64,000 nucleotides of DNA from Nostoc sp. 'Peltigera membranacea cyanobiont' 210A (GTDB taxonomy: Bacteria; Cyanobacteriota; Cyanobacteriia; Cyanobacteriales; Nostocaceae), in the NCBI RefSeq assembly GCF_002246015.1, contig NZ_NOLJ01000012.1, positions 69,455 to 133,454 on the forward strand, written 5' to 3'. The notes beneath the pieces were generated by a model that was not told the origin of the DNA, did not search any database, and worked only from the letters and a program-made list of their open reading frames with translations. The position numbers and the translations under genes are program-made. Positions 37,026-44,473 of the stretch are shown here, piece by piece. Numbering within the stretch: the stretch's first letter is position 1; the number at the start of each line of letters is the position of its first letter.

Positions 37026-37280
37026 TTAGGCCGTAGCTTCAGCAGGAGCAGCTAAATTTTGAGGCAGTGCGTCAAACGATACGCCAACGCTCTGACAAAA
37101 AAGTTGCCATTGGTTTCTAGTCATTGAGGGTTCCATCCCTTCGTTTTCCCATCTTCGGAGAGTGGAAACAGCGATACCAAGGTAGACAGCGAGTTGCTCC
37201 TGTGACAATCCTGCATTTTCTCTAAGCGCTTTTAACACTGATTTAGGTGGCAGTTGTTGCTTTTTTTGTTCTACAGTCAT
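37026..37280 (-). CDS. XRE family repressor-like regulator
   Basis: 84-aa helix-turn-helix protein from ATG 37280. The HTH is LSQEQLAVYLGIAVSTLRRWENEG, quoted in part: helix 2 SQEQLAVYLG, helix 3 STLRRWENEG. No dimerisation or peptidase domain. It heads the leftward operon and faces the rightward arm, the position of a phage-like lysogeny switch. Confidence 0.85.
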   Translation of the reverse strand: MTVEQKKQQLPPKSVLKALRENAGLSQEQLAVYLGIAVSTLRRWENEGMEPSMTRNQWQLFCQSVGVSFDALPQNLAAPAEATA

Positions 37281-37352
37281 AATATCATAACAGGCGCTCA
37301 AATCAAGCGGTCTTTAAAACCTGTTGAGAAAAGCGCCAATTCCATAAACAAC

Positions 37353-37377
37353 ATGAGCGGTCAATATCGCCGCTCAT
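37353..37377. promoter_or_regulatory. 25-bp inverted repeat, operator or hairpin
   Basis: ATGAGCGG (37353-37360), 9-nt spacer, CCGCTCAT (37370-37377), perfect 8-bp arms. It lies 72 bases from the XRE start, in the divergent region. Confidence 0.6.
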
Positions 37378-37577
37378 TTTCTAGAATCTCACAACAAATC
37401 AGAGACGGCGATGCCTATATTTCAGCGACCGCTTACTACAGTGAGGTTTGGCTCATTCAATCGTGCCAATTAGTAAAACGAGTAAAAAATACTATGACCG
37501 GACAAATAAGCAAAATTAACAAAGATGCGGGTATCCTCCGATGCTTTCGTCTGGAGAATACCCGCATGGTGGATTGA
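37353..37577 (+). CDS. Doubtful small ORF in the switch region
   Basis: 74-aa frame starting at the ATG inside the inverted repeat and ending inside the structured leader of the next gene. Composition is basic/aromatic. It may be a small regulator opposite the XRE gene, but no motif supports it. Confidence 0.3.
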   Translation: MSGQYRRSFSRISQQIRDGDAYISATAYYSEVWLIQSCQLVKRVKNTMTGQISKINKDAGILRCFRLENTRMVD

Positions 37578-37595
37578 GAACCAACTCAATTCACT
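37525..37595 (+). promoter_or_regulatory. Structured 5' leader A (two stems, bridged Shine-Dalgarno)
   Basis: Stem 1: ATGCGGGTAT (37525-37534) with ATACCCGCAT (37558-37567), plus inner CTCC/GGAG. Then GGTGG (37568-37572). Stem 2: ATTGAG (37573-37578) with CTCAAT (37585-37590), then TCACT and ATG 37596. If stem 2 folds, GGTGG sits 5 nt from the start. Homologous to the leader at 51686. Confidence 0.7.
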
Positions 37596-38108
37596 ATGGA
37601 AATTCTACTCACGATTGCTTTATTTGTTGCATTCTTCTGGCTGCTTAGACAAGAGAAGGCTTTAGGGAAATATGCACAATCTACAATACTGTTTACACAG
37701 GCTGTAGACCAATACCAGGAAGCGGTAGAAGGCTACCAGGAAGCTATAGCCAAATACCAGCAAGCTATAGAGCTTTATGAACAAGACTTAGCAGGGTGCG
37801 AATTGCTACTCAAAGAACACGGCATAGATAAATCAAAGCCCAAGGGTGAACCTATTCGACAACTAGTACCCCCACCTCCACCACAATTTACATTGCCAGA
37901 CCTGAAAACAACGAAAAGACAGGCTAGCAAGCCAAAAGGAGTATCCAAGAATAGTCCAATGTACAAAGAATTTCTTAATTTACTCAATGGCAACGAAGAA
38001 ACTGCTAATCGGTTAATTACACGTCAGCAGCAATTAAACCCAGACAGATTAGATAACTGGATTTTAGAAAAAGTTATTGGCGATTTAAAACGTGATCGGC
38101 GTGCTTGA
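37596..38108 (+). CDS. Single-pass membrane coiled-coil protein, paralog of the 51762 gene
   Basis: 170-aa protein with an N-terminal anchor (MEILLTIALFVAFFWLL). A YQEAVEGYQEAIAKYQQAI coiled coil follows, then a Pro-rich linker (VPPPPPQF). The C-terminal domain ends NPDRLDNWILEKVIGDLKRD. The same ending and the same leader RNA occur at 51762. Function unknown. First clear gene of the rightward arm. Confidence 0.7.
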   Translation: MEILLTIALFVAFFWLLRQEKALGKYAQSTILFTQAVDQYQEAVEGYQEAIAKYQQAIELYEQDLAGCELLLKEHGIDKSKPKGEPIRQLVPPPPPQFTLPDLKTTKRQASKPKGVSKNSPMYKEFLNLLNGNEETANRLITRQQQLNPDRLDNWILEKVIGDLKRDRRA

Positions 38109-38281
38109 TTAACCAAAGCGATCGCACTTCTTACTTCTGCTGCGATCGCTGAATGCTGAATACCGAATGACGAATGACTAAAAAATACAAAATCTCAGCA
38201 AAGGACGTTGACACAAGGATTCTAGCCATTACTGCGCTAGACAAATTAATCGACTACATCCGCACTGTTGACGCAGGCTTA

Positions 38282-39470
38282 AGCTATTCCACATTTAAGT
38301 TGCAATAGTAATATTACCCTTATTCTTAATTTTTCTTCCCCATTTAATAATTAATTCTCCTTGATTTAACAGCTTATCAAGTAAATTTTTTAGTTCATCG
38401 ACTGATTTAAATAACCTGTGGGCTACATATTCTTTAGCTGAATGCCATACCAATTCTACTAAATTCATATCTGGGCTATATGCCGGCAGAAAATATAGTT
38501 GAATGTTTGGCAACTCTTTCTCAATTGCCTCTATAATTACTTTCTTTTTATGGTAACTAGCGTTATCCAGAATAATTAAAATTACTGGGCCATTCTCGGA
38601 AAAATTAGATTCTAGATTTCCTGCTAAAACCCATTCTTTTTTCACAAATTCATTTAATTTTTTTAACTGCGCATAAAAAATTTCACCATTCCCTTTCTCA
38701 ATGAAATAACACATTCTCTTGCTGTCGTGATATCTTACTCCTCCCATTATATTTACACGCCCGCGACTCCTCTGACCTGTTACTTTTTTACTCGAACCTT
38801 TTTTGCTCCAATTTTTACGTCTAATTACCCTGAGACTAAAACCACTCTCATCCCAAAACCAGACTTGTAACCTTTCAGGGCAAGACTTTGAAGCTTCTAG
38901 ATATCCAAGCAGTTTTTCTTTAAAGACCTCTCTTTTTATCGGATCTTGCTTATCCTCTAGACTGTATTTTGCCCAAAGGTAAGCATACTTTTTTTGCTTT
39001 AATATTCTCCTGACTTGTTCTCCGCTTAACTTAATATCAGTTCTTTTGTCTAAATATGTAGCTAATCTTGCTGTTGTCCATCGTCCAAATTCATAGCCTA
39101 ATTCACTTGGTTCTTTGTCAATAACTTCCATTAATAATTCAATATATTCATTTGTTGCTTTCTGGTAATTTCCTTTTCTCCTGCCATCTTTTAGACTTTC
39201 TAAATTGTCTGGATCACCATGAACACACCAATATGCTACACTTCTACATGAACAGCCTAAAAATTCACTTATCTCCTGATAAGTTTTTCCATCATTCATC
39301 AGAAGTAACATCAATATTCTCTGTATAAATTGAGAGCGATCGCTATCTTTTAAAGCTTTTTGTAAATTGTCTTTTTGAGATTGAGCTAGAAACCCTTTAG
39401 CAGGCATGATAACGCTATAGACACGGATATATCTATTTTACCATTTATGCAATTTAAATGTGGAACAGCT
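38282..39470 (-). mobile_element. IS630 family insertion sequence
   Basis: 1189 bp. Terminal inverted repeats of about 23 bp, AGCTATTCCACATTTAA at the left and the matching AGCTGTTCCACATTTAA read inward from the right (two differences over 23 bases). TA is duplicated at 38280-38281 and 39471-39472, as expected for the family. Confidence 0.93.
38295..39407 (-). CDS. IS630 family transposase
   Basis: 370-aa full-length DDE transposase. The N-terminal HTH region shows KTYQEISEFLGCSCRSVAYW. The DDE triad lies in WFWDESGFSL, LILDNASYHKKK and SPDMNLVELVWHSAKEY. No frameshift, so probably active. Confidence 0.95.
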   Translation of the reverse strand: MPAKGFLAQSQKDNLQKALKDSDRSQFIQRILMLLLMNDGKTYQEISEFLGCSCRSVAYWCVHGDPDNLESLKDGRRKGNYQKATNEYIELLMEVIDKEPSELGYEFGRWTTARLATYLDKRTDIKLSGEQVRRILKQKKYAYLWAKYSLEDKQDPIKREVFKEKLLGYLEASKSCPERLQVWFWDESGFSLRVIRRKNWSKKGSSKKVTGQRSRGRVNIMGGVRYHDSKRMCYFIEKGNGEIFYAQLKKLNEFVKKEWVLAGNLESNFSENGPVILIILDNASYHKKKVIIEAIEKELPNIQLYFLPAYSPDMNLVELVWHSAKEYVAHRLFKSVDELKNLLDKLLNQGELIIKWGRKIKNKGNITIAT

Positions 39471-39631
39471 TAACACCAGATGAAGCCACATTCCTAGCAG
39501 CAATTACATTGCATAGCTTGCCAGAGCTATTCCAAGAGAACCCCTTGCTAGTAAATCGGTTCAGAGAAGCGGCGGCACATATCAAGGGCAAAAAACGGAA
39601 TCCCCAAAGCCCAACTCTTAACTAATGACCA

Positions 39632-39865
39632 ATGACTAACACCCAACCGACTACCAAAAGGAAAGATCCAACCCAACAGAGAATTGAGAAATTAGAACGC
39701 ACAGTCAACGCTTTGCACCATCACCTGTTGTCCACCCTGGAGCTAACTTATATTTTGTCCACCGAGCTAGCATCAGCCAAAGGACGCGTCCCCTCGGAGG
39801 ATGGCACGTGTACCAGAATCCTTGCTGAATACAACATCATCAGTTCTCTCCACCCAATTAAATGA
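39632..39865 (+). CDS. Hypothetical small protein
   Basis: 77-aa helical protein (EKLERTVNALHHHLLSTLEL). Its stop overlaps the next start (ATGA). Part of the replication operon of the element. Confidence 0.55.
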   Translation: MTNTQPTTKRKDPTQQRIEKLERTVNALHHHLLSTLELTYILSTELASAKGRVPSEDGTCTRILAEYNIISSLHPIK

Positions 39866-40074
39866 CCGAGAAACCAACATACCCAAACTTTGACAACCTA
39901 ATAACCCAGACAGACGCTCAAATGCAGCGATTGGGCTGGACAAAAGCTCAAGGTCGAGAGCATTTGGAGAAACATTACGGAGTGCGATCGCGCCTCCTGC
40001 TGACCGAGGACGAATTAGATAACTTTCTCCTTTACCTGCAACTAACCGATACCCCAGTAACTAATGACCAATGA
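39862..40074 (+). CDS. Small cyanobacterial domain protein (RLGWTxxQGRExL type)
   Basis: 70-aa protein with the motif MQRLGWTKAQGREHLEKHYG and RSRLLLTEDELDNFLLYL. I recognise this as a recurring cyanobacterial module, often at the C-terminus of other proteins, without a known function. Coupled to both neighbours by 4-bp overlaps. Confidence 0.65.
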   Translation: MTEKPTYPNFDNLITQTDAQMQRLGWTKAQGREHLEKHYGVRSRLLLTEDELDNFLLYLQLTDTPVTNDQ

Positions 40075-40409
40075 GCGACGAAATCAGAGTAACTATCTAC
40101 CAGCCAAAGCGAATTCCTAATGTTTACCGCCCACCGATGGGCTTCCCCCTGAACTGGAAGGACGAAACATCAGGAGAATTGCCCCATGCAGTTTTCAGAT
40201 TTTTTGGATCTCACCAACTCTCCCCCGAAGAAATCAGCTTAATCGCCGAATATTGCCAGCATTACATCAACGCCCCTTGCTGGGATGCCACCGGCGGATT
40301 TCCTGCCGAGCTAGCATCGCTGCGACAATCAGCTAATTCAATTTCTAGCGTTAGCGGGATTAACCAGTGGATTGATGGCTGCCTTCAAATTGCGATCGAC
40401 CCGTTTTAA
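40071..40409 (+). CDS. Hypothetical protein
   Basis: 112-aa protein. No known domain. Third of three overlapping genes before the replication protein. A weak hairpin at about 40431-40451 follows. Confidence 0.55.
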   Translation: MSDEIRVTIYQPKRIPNVYRPPMGFPLNWKDETSGELPHAVFRFFGSHQLSPEEISLIAEYCQHYINAPCWDATGGFPAELASLRQSANSISSVSGINQWIDGCLQIAIDPF

Positions 40410-40574
40410 TTCTCGAAAAAAAAATTCACCAACTTAGAAGTTGATGAATCAAAACCAAAATAAACAATAAAAAATGAACAAATACTTAATAAGATTAAGC
40501 GGTCAAATAACCGTTACTTTCTCACATTCTACCACATTAAATAATTCAAAGCTAGCTAATCGGGGGACAGAACG

Positions 40575-43181
40575 ATGGTAGTAGTTCCCTATACATACAC
40601 TGAAGAACCAAACTTTAAACCTGATAATAACAGGCTTCCACCATGCAACATTGAAGCAGAAGAAGGGATATTAGGTGGAATACTTCTTGACCCGAATGCA
40701 ATCTATAGAATCAAAGATAGATTAAAGCCAGAACACTTTTTTATCGGCGCACACAAGGATATTTACCAAGCCTGCCTAAGACTTTGCAAGAGAGGGCAGC
40801 CAACAGACTTGTTGCACGTTACTAGCTGGCTATCAGACCATGAATTGCTAGCAAGAATTGGTGGCAGAAATAAGCTAGCTAGCCTTTTCGATAGAACTGT
40901 TAGTGCAGTCAACATTGATAGTTTAGCGTTTTTAGTTATTGAAAATGCTTGGCGTAGAAAAGCAATAATAGATGCTAATGAACTCGAACAATTGGCTTAC
41001 GATACCCAGACAGAATGGGCAGATGTTTCTGTAGCATTTGAAAATAAAATTAAAGACCTTTTCTCAGCACCAGTAGCGCCAACAAAAGAAGAAAATCAAC
41101 TCTGGCACTACAACCAGCTAATTAGTGAACTAGAAAACATCTACCTCAAAACCTCTAATCCTGGTCTGAAACTATACAAGCTTCAAGAATTAGCTAATGC
41201 TAGTCCTGGCAGAAGAGTTAAAGACCTCGAAGACCTCTACATGAAATCGCTGTGTGCCACAGTTGAGTCACGAAAAACCTTAGATGAACTTGAGGAGGAA
41301 GTAGGCACACAGGGAAGAAAGTGGCTTTTGGGCGGAATACTTCCACAGGCAACCACAGCACTAGTAATCGCCGATGGTGGCGTTGGTAAAACCAAATTTC
41401 TTTATGATTTACTGCACTGCATAGCCGAGGGTAAAAACTGGAATGGATTTCCTGCCACCGCCGACAGCCGCCGCGTTCTTATCTACCAGGGAGATGAATC
41501 CAAACACGATATGCTCCAGGCGCTCAACAAGCGCGGCTTTAAACCAGGAACCCAAGTTCGTAACAAAACAGGAGTCAGATTTGGCTGGAACACAGACGCC
41601 ATGCCGACTCTGTACGAAGATGCCGCCGAATTTAAACCTGCGATCGTGATGATTGACTCCTTGACCTTTGTTAATCGCTACTCCCTTTACGACGAAAACA
41701 GAACAGAATATTCCCGCCCCGTCCTGGAGCTAAACAAGTTCGCGGCAGAAACAGGGATAACCGTAGTCATTGTTCACCACACCAACAAAAACGGAGGGTC
41801 TAGGGGGACGACAGCAGTTAGAAATGCTGTCTCAGAAGTTATCAAACTGGAGAAAGACCCCAACCCCAGCGCCAACCCCCAAGAGAAAATTCTCACGATC
41901 GAGAAATCGCGATCGCGCCGCTTCCCCACAAGCTATCGCCTGTTCTTCAACGAAGAAGACTTTAGCTTCTCCCTGTTAGAGGAAGTGGGACAAGAATTAG
42001 GTTCGCCGGACAATTCCACTAAAGACCGGATCATCAAATTTTTGCAGGAACACGCCAACAAGAAATTTGAAGCTGAAGAAGTAGCTCACTATATCAGCAC
42101 TACCTCTGGTAACGCACGGCGGTGTTTATCGCAATTAGCCAGAGATGGACTAGTAAACCTTGACGAGAGAAGCCTTAGTGGTACGAAGAAGCTGTATTAC
42201 ATCGCTCGTGATACCGAAAATTGTAGTACAGAAAAATCGTTACCAAGCGTAACAATAACATCGTCTACGCGGATCACCTCTGAAAATGACTCAAATGCTT
42301 ATCAGGCTGAGTCGAACAGTGAAATCAATGATGTGTATAAAAACGATGGATCACCTGTGATCACCTCTATGATCACCTCGGCGGATCACCTTACCAACCA
42401 CAATACCAACCATTCTACAGAAAGCGTTTCAACTCAAAACTTGCCAGAGAATTTGGAAGGTGATCATCTAAGTACATCAGAAATTGCAATTTTATCAAAT
42501 CCCGAATCAGAAGAAAAAATCGATGTTCAGACAGATCACCTGATCACCTTCGCCGCAAACGCAGAGGCAGTAAGCAATCCAGAAGGTGATCCGGTAAGGC
42601 GATCGCAAGGTGATCACGAGGTGATCCGAGGTGAACGCGATCGCCTCGATGACAACAGTGGTGTACTACATCAGCAAAAACTATCAGAACTGGGTTTTAA
42701 ACTTAAAGACACAATCCGTATTACTGCTTGCTCCGGCAGACCAGAACTGATTGGGCGAGAAGAAACCATTGCACGAATGTCTGATAAATCCATTAGGACT
42801 AAATCTGGATTATTTTTTGCGATCGGTGAATTCGAGAAATGCTCTCCATCAAAAAACACCCGTAGCTTTACCAGCTTCCAGAGCGGTGATATCTGCCACT
42901 GCTCTCTTCACAACAAGAAAGCCAAAATCCAGGAAATAATTGTCACCAAAGGAGAGGCTAAAGTAATTCTTGCTGGCGATATAGATGTAATTTGCGTGAA
43001 GCTATCCGACCTCACAGTATTAACTTGGCAGCCGATGTTAACTCAACCTGCTATGTATGGCGGAGAGTTGGTCATGGTAGTGGGGTACGATTCCGGGAAA
43101 AGACAATATCAAATAGAAACCAGTGCCAATCGAACCTACTACGTCAAACCCAGTAAACTAAGCAAACCTGACAAAGCCTGA
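40575..43181 (+). CDS. Replication protein: DnaB N-terminal domain plus RepA-type helicase
   Basis: 868-aa protein. Residues 20-125 are a DnaB_N-like domain (PPCNIEAEEGILGGILLDP). Residues 250-450 are a RepA/RegA-type RecA-fold ATPase with Walker A ADGGVGKTKFL, Walker B IVMIDSLTFVN, and VVIVHHTNKNGGSRGTTAVR. Residues about 480-545 are a winged helix (EEVAHYISTTSGNARRCLSQ). A Ser/Thr-rich low-complexity stretch (565-685) coincides with an iteron-like DNA repeat. Two SH3-like segments end the protein. A GGGGGA ribosome site precedes the ATG. Likely loads or acts as the replicative helicase of the excised element. Confidence 0.85.
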   Translation: MVVVPYTYTEEPNFKPDNNRLPPCNIEAEEGILGGILLDPNAIYRIKDRLKPEHFFIGAHKDIYQACLRLCKRGQPTDLLHVTSWLSDHELLARIGGRNKLASLFDRTVSAVNIDSLAFLVIENAWRRKAIIDANELEQLAYDTQTEWADVSVAFENKIKDLFSAPVAPTKEENQLWHYNQLISELENIYLKTSNPGLKLYKLQELANASPGRRVKDLEDLYMKSLCATVESRKTLDELEEEVGTQGRKWLLGGILPQATTALVIADGGVGKTKFLYDLLHCIAEGKNWNGFPATADSRRVLIYQGDESKHDMLQALNKRGFKPGTQVRNKTGVRFGWNTDAMPTLYEDAAEFKPAIVMIDSLTFVNRYSLYDENRTEYSRPVLELNKFAAETGITVVIVHHTNKNGGSRGTTAVRNAVSEVIKLEKDPNPSANPQEKILTIEKSRSRRFPTSYRLFFNEEDFSFSLLEEVGQELGSPDNSTKDRIIKFLQEHANKKFEAEEVAHYISTTSGNARRCLSQLARDGLVNLDERSLSGTKKLYYIARDTENCSTEKSLPSVTITSSTRITSENDSNAYQAESNSEINDVYKNDGSPVITSMITSADHLTNHNTNHSTESVSTQNLPENLEGDHLSTSEIAILSNPESEEKIDVQTDHLITFAANAEAVSNPEGDPVRRSQGDHEVIRGERDRLDDNSGVLHQQKLSELGFKLKDTIRITACSGRPELIGREETIARMSDKSIRTKSGLFFAIGEFEKCSPSKNTRSFTSFQSGDICHCSLHNKKAKIQEIIVTKGEAKVILAGDIDVICVKLSDLTVLTWQPMLTQPAMYGGELVMVVGYDSGKRQYQIETSANRTYYVKPSKLSKPDKA
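42272..42626. repeat. Iteron-like cluster of GGTGATC/GATCACC
   Basis: Eleven exact copies in 355 bp, starting at 42272, 42349, 42359, 42371, 42384, 42459, 42534, 42542, 42585, 42609 and 42620, on both strands and in different reading frames of the rep gene. Candidate replication origin. Confidence 0.7.
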
Positions 43182-43213
43182 CATTATAATCTGGCAGAGA
43201 GCGATCGCAGACA

Positions 43214-43360
43214 ATGGAACAATCAGTTTTTCAGATCATGTATCAGGCATTGGTAGAAATTGCCGCCGCCGACAATTTCTTTGATGAGAGTAAGAAATTG
43301 AGCCAGATTGCTAAACAGGCTCTACAAAATATTGCGAAGGCTGACGCTCAGACAAAGTAA
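43214..43360 (+). CDS. Small acidic hypothetical protein
   Basis: 48-aa frame (start MEQSVFQIMYQALVEIAAAD) 32 bases after the rep gene. Helical, no motif; plausible as a distal gene of the replication operon. Confidence 0.5.
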   Translation: MEQSVFQIMYQALVEIAAADNFFDESKKLSQIAKQALQNIAKADAQTK

Positions 43361-43531
43361 AACGCGATCGCTTTGTGAGTGAACGTAGAGGATTGCGATC
43401 GCGGATAATACTGAACTCTTGGCAAACTTTTCATCAAATTCGCCCTAGTTTAAAGATTTGAATAAATTATTTTCCTATCAAAATCAGTACAGCTACTCAG
43501 GCTGTTAGAAATCTTTTTGGGGGTATGACTT

Positions 43532-43562
43532 CCGGTTTAACCCTGCTCAATGGTTAAACCGG
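43532..43562 (+). promoter_or_regulatory. 31-nt perfect hairpin upstream of the cassette
   Basis: CCGGTTTAACC (43532-43542), 9-nt loop, GGTTAAACCGG (43552-43562). May be an operator or RNA hairpin for the rightward cassette. A further hairpin, ATGTTCC/GGAACAT (43633-43662), has a run of seven T nearby (43669-43675) and could attenuate transcription. The rest of 43361-43723 has no gene. Confidence 0.55.
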
Positions 43563-43677
43563 TATATTTTAAATGAAGAAAAACAGTAATCTTTCTAGAA
43601 TTCAGGCATAGCAATATGTTTGTTGCGTGAAGATGTTCCGAAATTACATAAAAGTGGAACATTTACGATTTTTTTAT

Positions 43678-43723
43678 TAAGGCATACAACGGATTTATTC
43701 ACTTCATAAATAAATCCGTTTCT
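43678..43723 (+). promoter_or_regulatory. Hairpin between Shine-Dalgarno and ATG
   Basis: TAAGG (43678-43682), CATAC, then stem AACGGATTTATT (43688-43699) with AATAAATCCGTT (43709-43720), 9-nt loop, then TCT and ATG 43724. With the hairpin folded, AAGG is 8 nt from the start. Confidence 0.7.
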
Positions 43724-44053
43724 ATGGTGAAGGCAACTTTAGTAGAAGTTCTTGGACAAGGCGCAACTCAAACCGCCACAACATTGACAATTCTTAAGGC
43801 GGATTTACCCCGTTTAACACCATCCGCAAACAATACTCCTGAAAGCTTGTTGATAGGAATTTTGCTAAAAGCTCAGTCAAACTTGACTCAAGAAAGCTTT
43901 GACTCAAATCTCGACCAAAGTTTAACAATTTTGAAGGGTTACTCATCCTCTGTTACGCGGGGGACGCAAAATGTGGATTACAGAACCAAGCAACTTGTAG
44001 TTTCTATGTCCGCGCTGGACACCGACACGGAAGTCGATCCTGATAATTACTAA
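43724..44053 (+). CDS. Unknown cassette protein 1
   Basis: 109-aa soluble, probably beta-rich protein (VKATLVEVLGQGATQTATTL). Start lies 3 nt after the hairpin. The next gene's ATG overlaps its stop by one base. No known family; the context suggests a structural component. Confidence 0.65.
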   Translation: MVKATLVEVLGQGATQTATTLTILKADLPRLTPSANNTPESLLIGILLKAQSNLTQESFDSNLDQSLTILKGYSSSVTRGTQNVDYRTKQLVVSMSALDTDTEVDPDNY

Positions 44054-44469
44054 TGCCAAGACAATCAGGAACCTGGGCTATTACTGTTGTTTATTCCCCT
44101 GCGGTATTCTCGCCTGATAGCACAAATCTTGTGGGCTACAGCGACGATAATCCTTATTTTGCTCTTAATAACAATCAATGGAGCATATTAAGCGCCGCTG
44201 ACGGGAGGGTGATGTACCCAAATTGGGTTGGGGCAAATGTAACTCCTTCTTTCAGTTTAAAAAATTTTACTCCAGTAGCAACACCCCATGATTGCATCAA
44301 TGGGGCTTGCATTATGGCTTCTGTTTATTCCACTCCAGGTATTTATACCACGCTTGAAGAATGCGAAGTCGCTTGTGGAATTGGATGCAGCGGTAAATGT
44401 ATTTCTAATAGCGATTGGGCGCAAATTCAAGGATTATCAAATCAATTAAAGAATAGAAGCTGCAACTAA
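44053..44469 (+). CDS. Unknown cassette protein 2 with Cys-rich C-terminus
   Basis: 138-aa protein. The N-terminal part is beta-rich; the C-terminal 50 residues have eight Cys in HDCINGACIMAS, LEECEVACGIGCSGKC and the terminal RSCN. This Cys-rich ending resembles small modules repeated in environmental virus and cyanobacterial proteins. Function unknown. Confidence 0.65.
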   Translation: MPRQSGTWAITVVYSPAVFSPDSTNLVGYSDDNPYFALNNNQWSILSAADGRVMYPNWVGANVTPSFSLKNFTPVATPHDCINGACIMASVYSTPGIYTTLEECEVACGIGCSGKCISNSDWAQIQGLSNQLKNRSCN

Positions 44470-44473
44470 ATAT

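Larger units (their letters stand above)
38174..39625 (+). pseudogene. Small gene interrupted by IS630
   Basis: Joining 38174-38281 to 39473-39625 (removing the IS and one TA) gives an uninterrupted 86-aa frame: it starts MTKKYKISAKDVDTRIL, crosses the junction as DAGLTPDEATF and ends at TAA 39625. Original function unknown. Confidence 0.85.

Noticed and set aside
36715-37029. 104-aa plus-strand frame
   Set aside because: It is made from the 80-bp tandem duplication and lies antisense to the operon gap, with no supporting signal.
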